A DNA stretch of 64,000 bases, taken from assembly GCF_021191695.1 (NCBI RefSeq), contig NZ_JAIWPT010000011.1:1-64000 (forward strand), given 5' to 3'. The DNA is from Proluteimonas luteida. GTDB lineage: Bacteria > Pseudomonadota > Gammaproteobacteria > Xanthomonadales > Xanthomonadaceae. Shown in pieces: positions 63,849 through 64,000 of this stretch (the stretch's first letter is position 1; each line of letters starts with the position of its first letter). The translations under genes were made by a program, and so were the position numbers. The notes under the pieces were generated by a model. It had not been told where the DNA came from. It saw only the letters and a program-made list of their open reading frames with translations, and made no database searches.

Positions 63849-64000
63849 TCATCGTACCCGCGCGCAGACCCAGGCATCGACGCGGGCGACACCGGCCCGG
63901 TGCAGCGCGATGGCCGCGGCGTGCAGGGTCGCGCCGGTGGTCATGACGTCGTCGAGCAGCGCCACGTGCGTCGGCAGCGGCGCAGTGGCGGCCGCCTCGA
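63849..64000 (-). CDS. comF: ComF-family phosphoribosyltransferase-like protein, 3' end
   Basis: The last 49 codons plus the stop are visible; the rest lies outside the window. The PRPP-binding motif LLDDVMTTGATL and the ending RVDAWVCARVR are typical of ComF, a phosphoribosyltransferase-fold protein involved in DNA uptake and linked in many bacteria to competence. It is transcribed on the minus strand toward the lipoprotein gene. Confidence 0.88.
   Translation of the reverse strand, partial: EAAATAPLPTHVALLDDVMTTGATLHAAAIALHRAGVARVDAWVCARVR

Overview
The window is high-GC DNA typical of a gammaproteobacterium of the Xanthomonadaceae (Lysobacter/Luteimonas/Pseudoxanthomonas type). This is inferred from uniformly GC-rich codons, large TonB-dependent receptors, a RAYT transposase with bipartite REP repeats, and an IS3-type leader gene at the left edge. 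Genus and species cannot be fixed from the sequence alone.

Left part (about 1-11,900). A surface-polysaccharide export locus of the E. coli group 4 capsule / YjbEFGH type is split into two divergent arms. The minus strand carries a small Gly-rich GfcA/YjbE-like protein with its own promoter and terminator, then wza-gfcB-gfcC-yjbH overlapping by 4 bp at each of the last two junctions. The plus strand carries the phosphatase wzb and the tyrosine kinase wzc. Then come ubiA, an HdeD-family membrane protein and a RAYT transposase surrounded by REP/BIME hairpins.

Centre and right (about 11,680-62,290). This is one large island for lignin-derived aromatics. (a) 11.7-16.6 kb: a GntR regulator divergent from an aromatic-acid MFS transporter, then a TonB receptor. 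(b) 16.6-32.4 kb: a tightly overlapping operon with ferB- and ferA-like genes, two separate DUF3237+GMC-oxidoreductase pairs, the 5-carboxyvanillate decarboxylase ligW, three aldehyde dehydrogenases and two tandem MFS transporters. (c) 32.5-37.6 kb: lignostilbene dioxygenase, an aldehyde dehydrogenase, a MarR regulator, an acyl-CoA dehydrogenase and a SnoaL-like protein. (d) 37.7-43.5 kb: a hydrolase/ALDH pair, a GntR regulator, a tetrahydrofolate-dependent O-demethylase paralogue and a core-MetE protein. (e) 43.6-52.4 kb: a LysR regulator divergent from a protocatechuate 4,5-cleavage operon (ModA-like protein, ligJ, ligK, 6PGDH-like, ligI, ligA, ligB, ligC, aldo/keto reductase). (f) 52.5-58.9 kb: IclR and pobA, then folD-purU-ligM-metF. 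(g) 59.4-62.3 kb: a second TonB receptor.

How the genes work together (inference from family knowledge, mainly Sphingobium SYK-6): phenylcoumaran dimers such as dehydrodiconiferyl alcohol would be oxidised by the GMC enzymes and ALDHs, decarboxylated by the DUF3237 proteins to a stilbene, and cleaved by the lignostilbene dioxygenase to vanillin plus 5-formylferulate. FerA/FerB, ALDHs and LigW would bring the second half to vanillate. LigM would demethylate vanillate to protocatechuate, with MetF, FolD, PurU and the MetE-like protein handling the methyl group. LigABCIJK would carry protocatechuate to pyruvate and oxaloacetate. Having all of these functions in about 50 kb of a xanthomonad-like genome is the main finding. 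Four intergenic sites share an AT-rich dyad motif and may define a common regulon.

Right edge (62.7-64 kb): a second HdeD-family protein, a small lipoprotein with a SecDF-P1-head-like domain, and the 3' end of comF.
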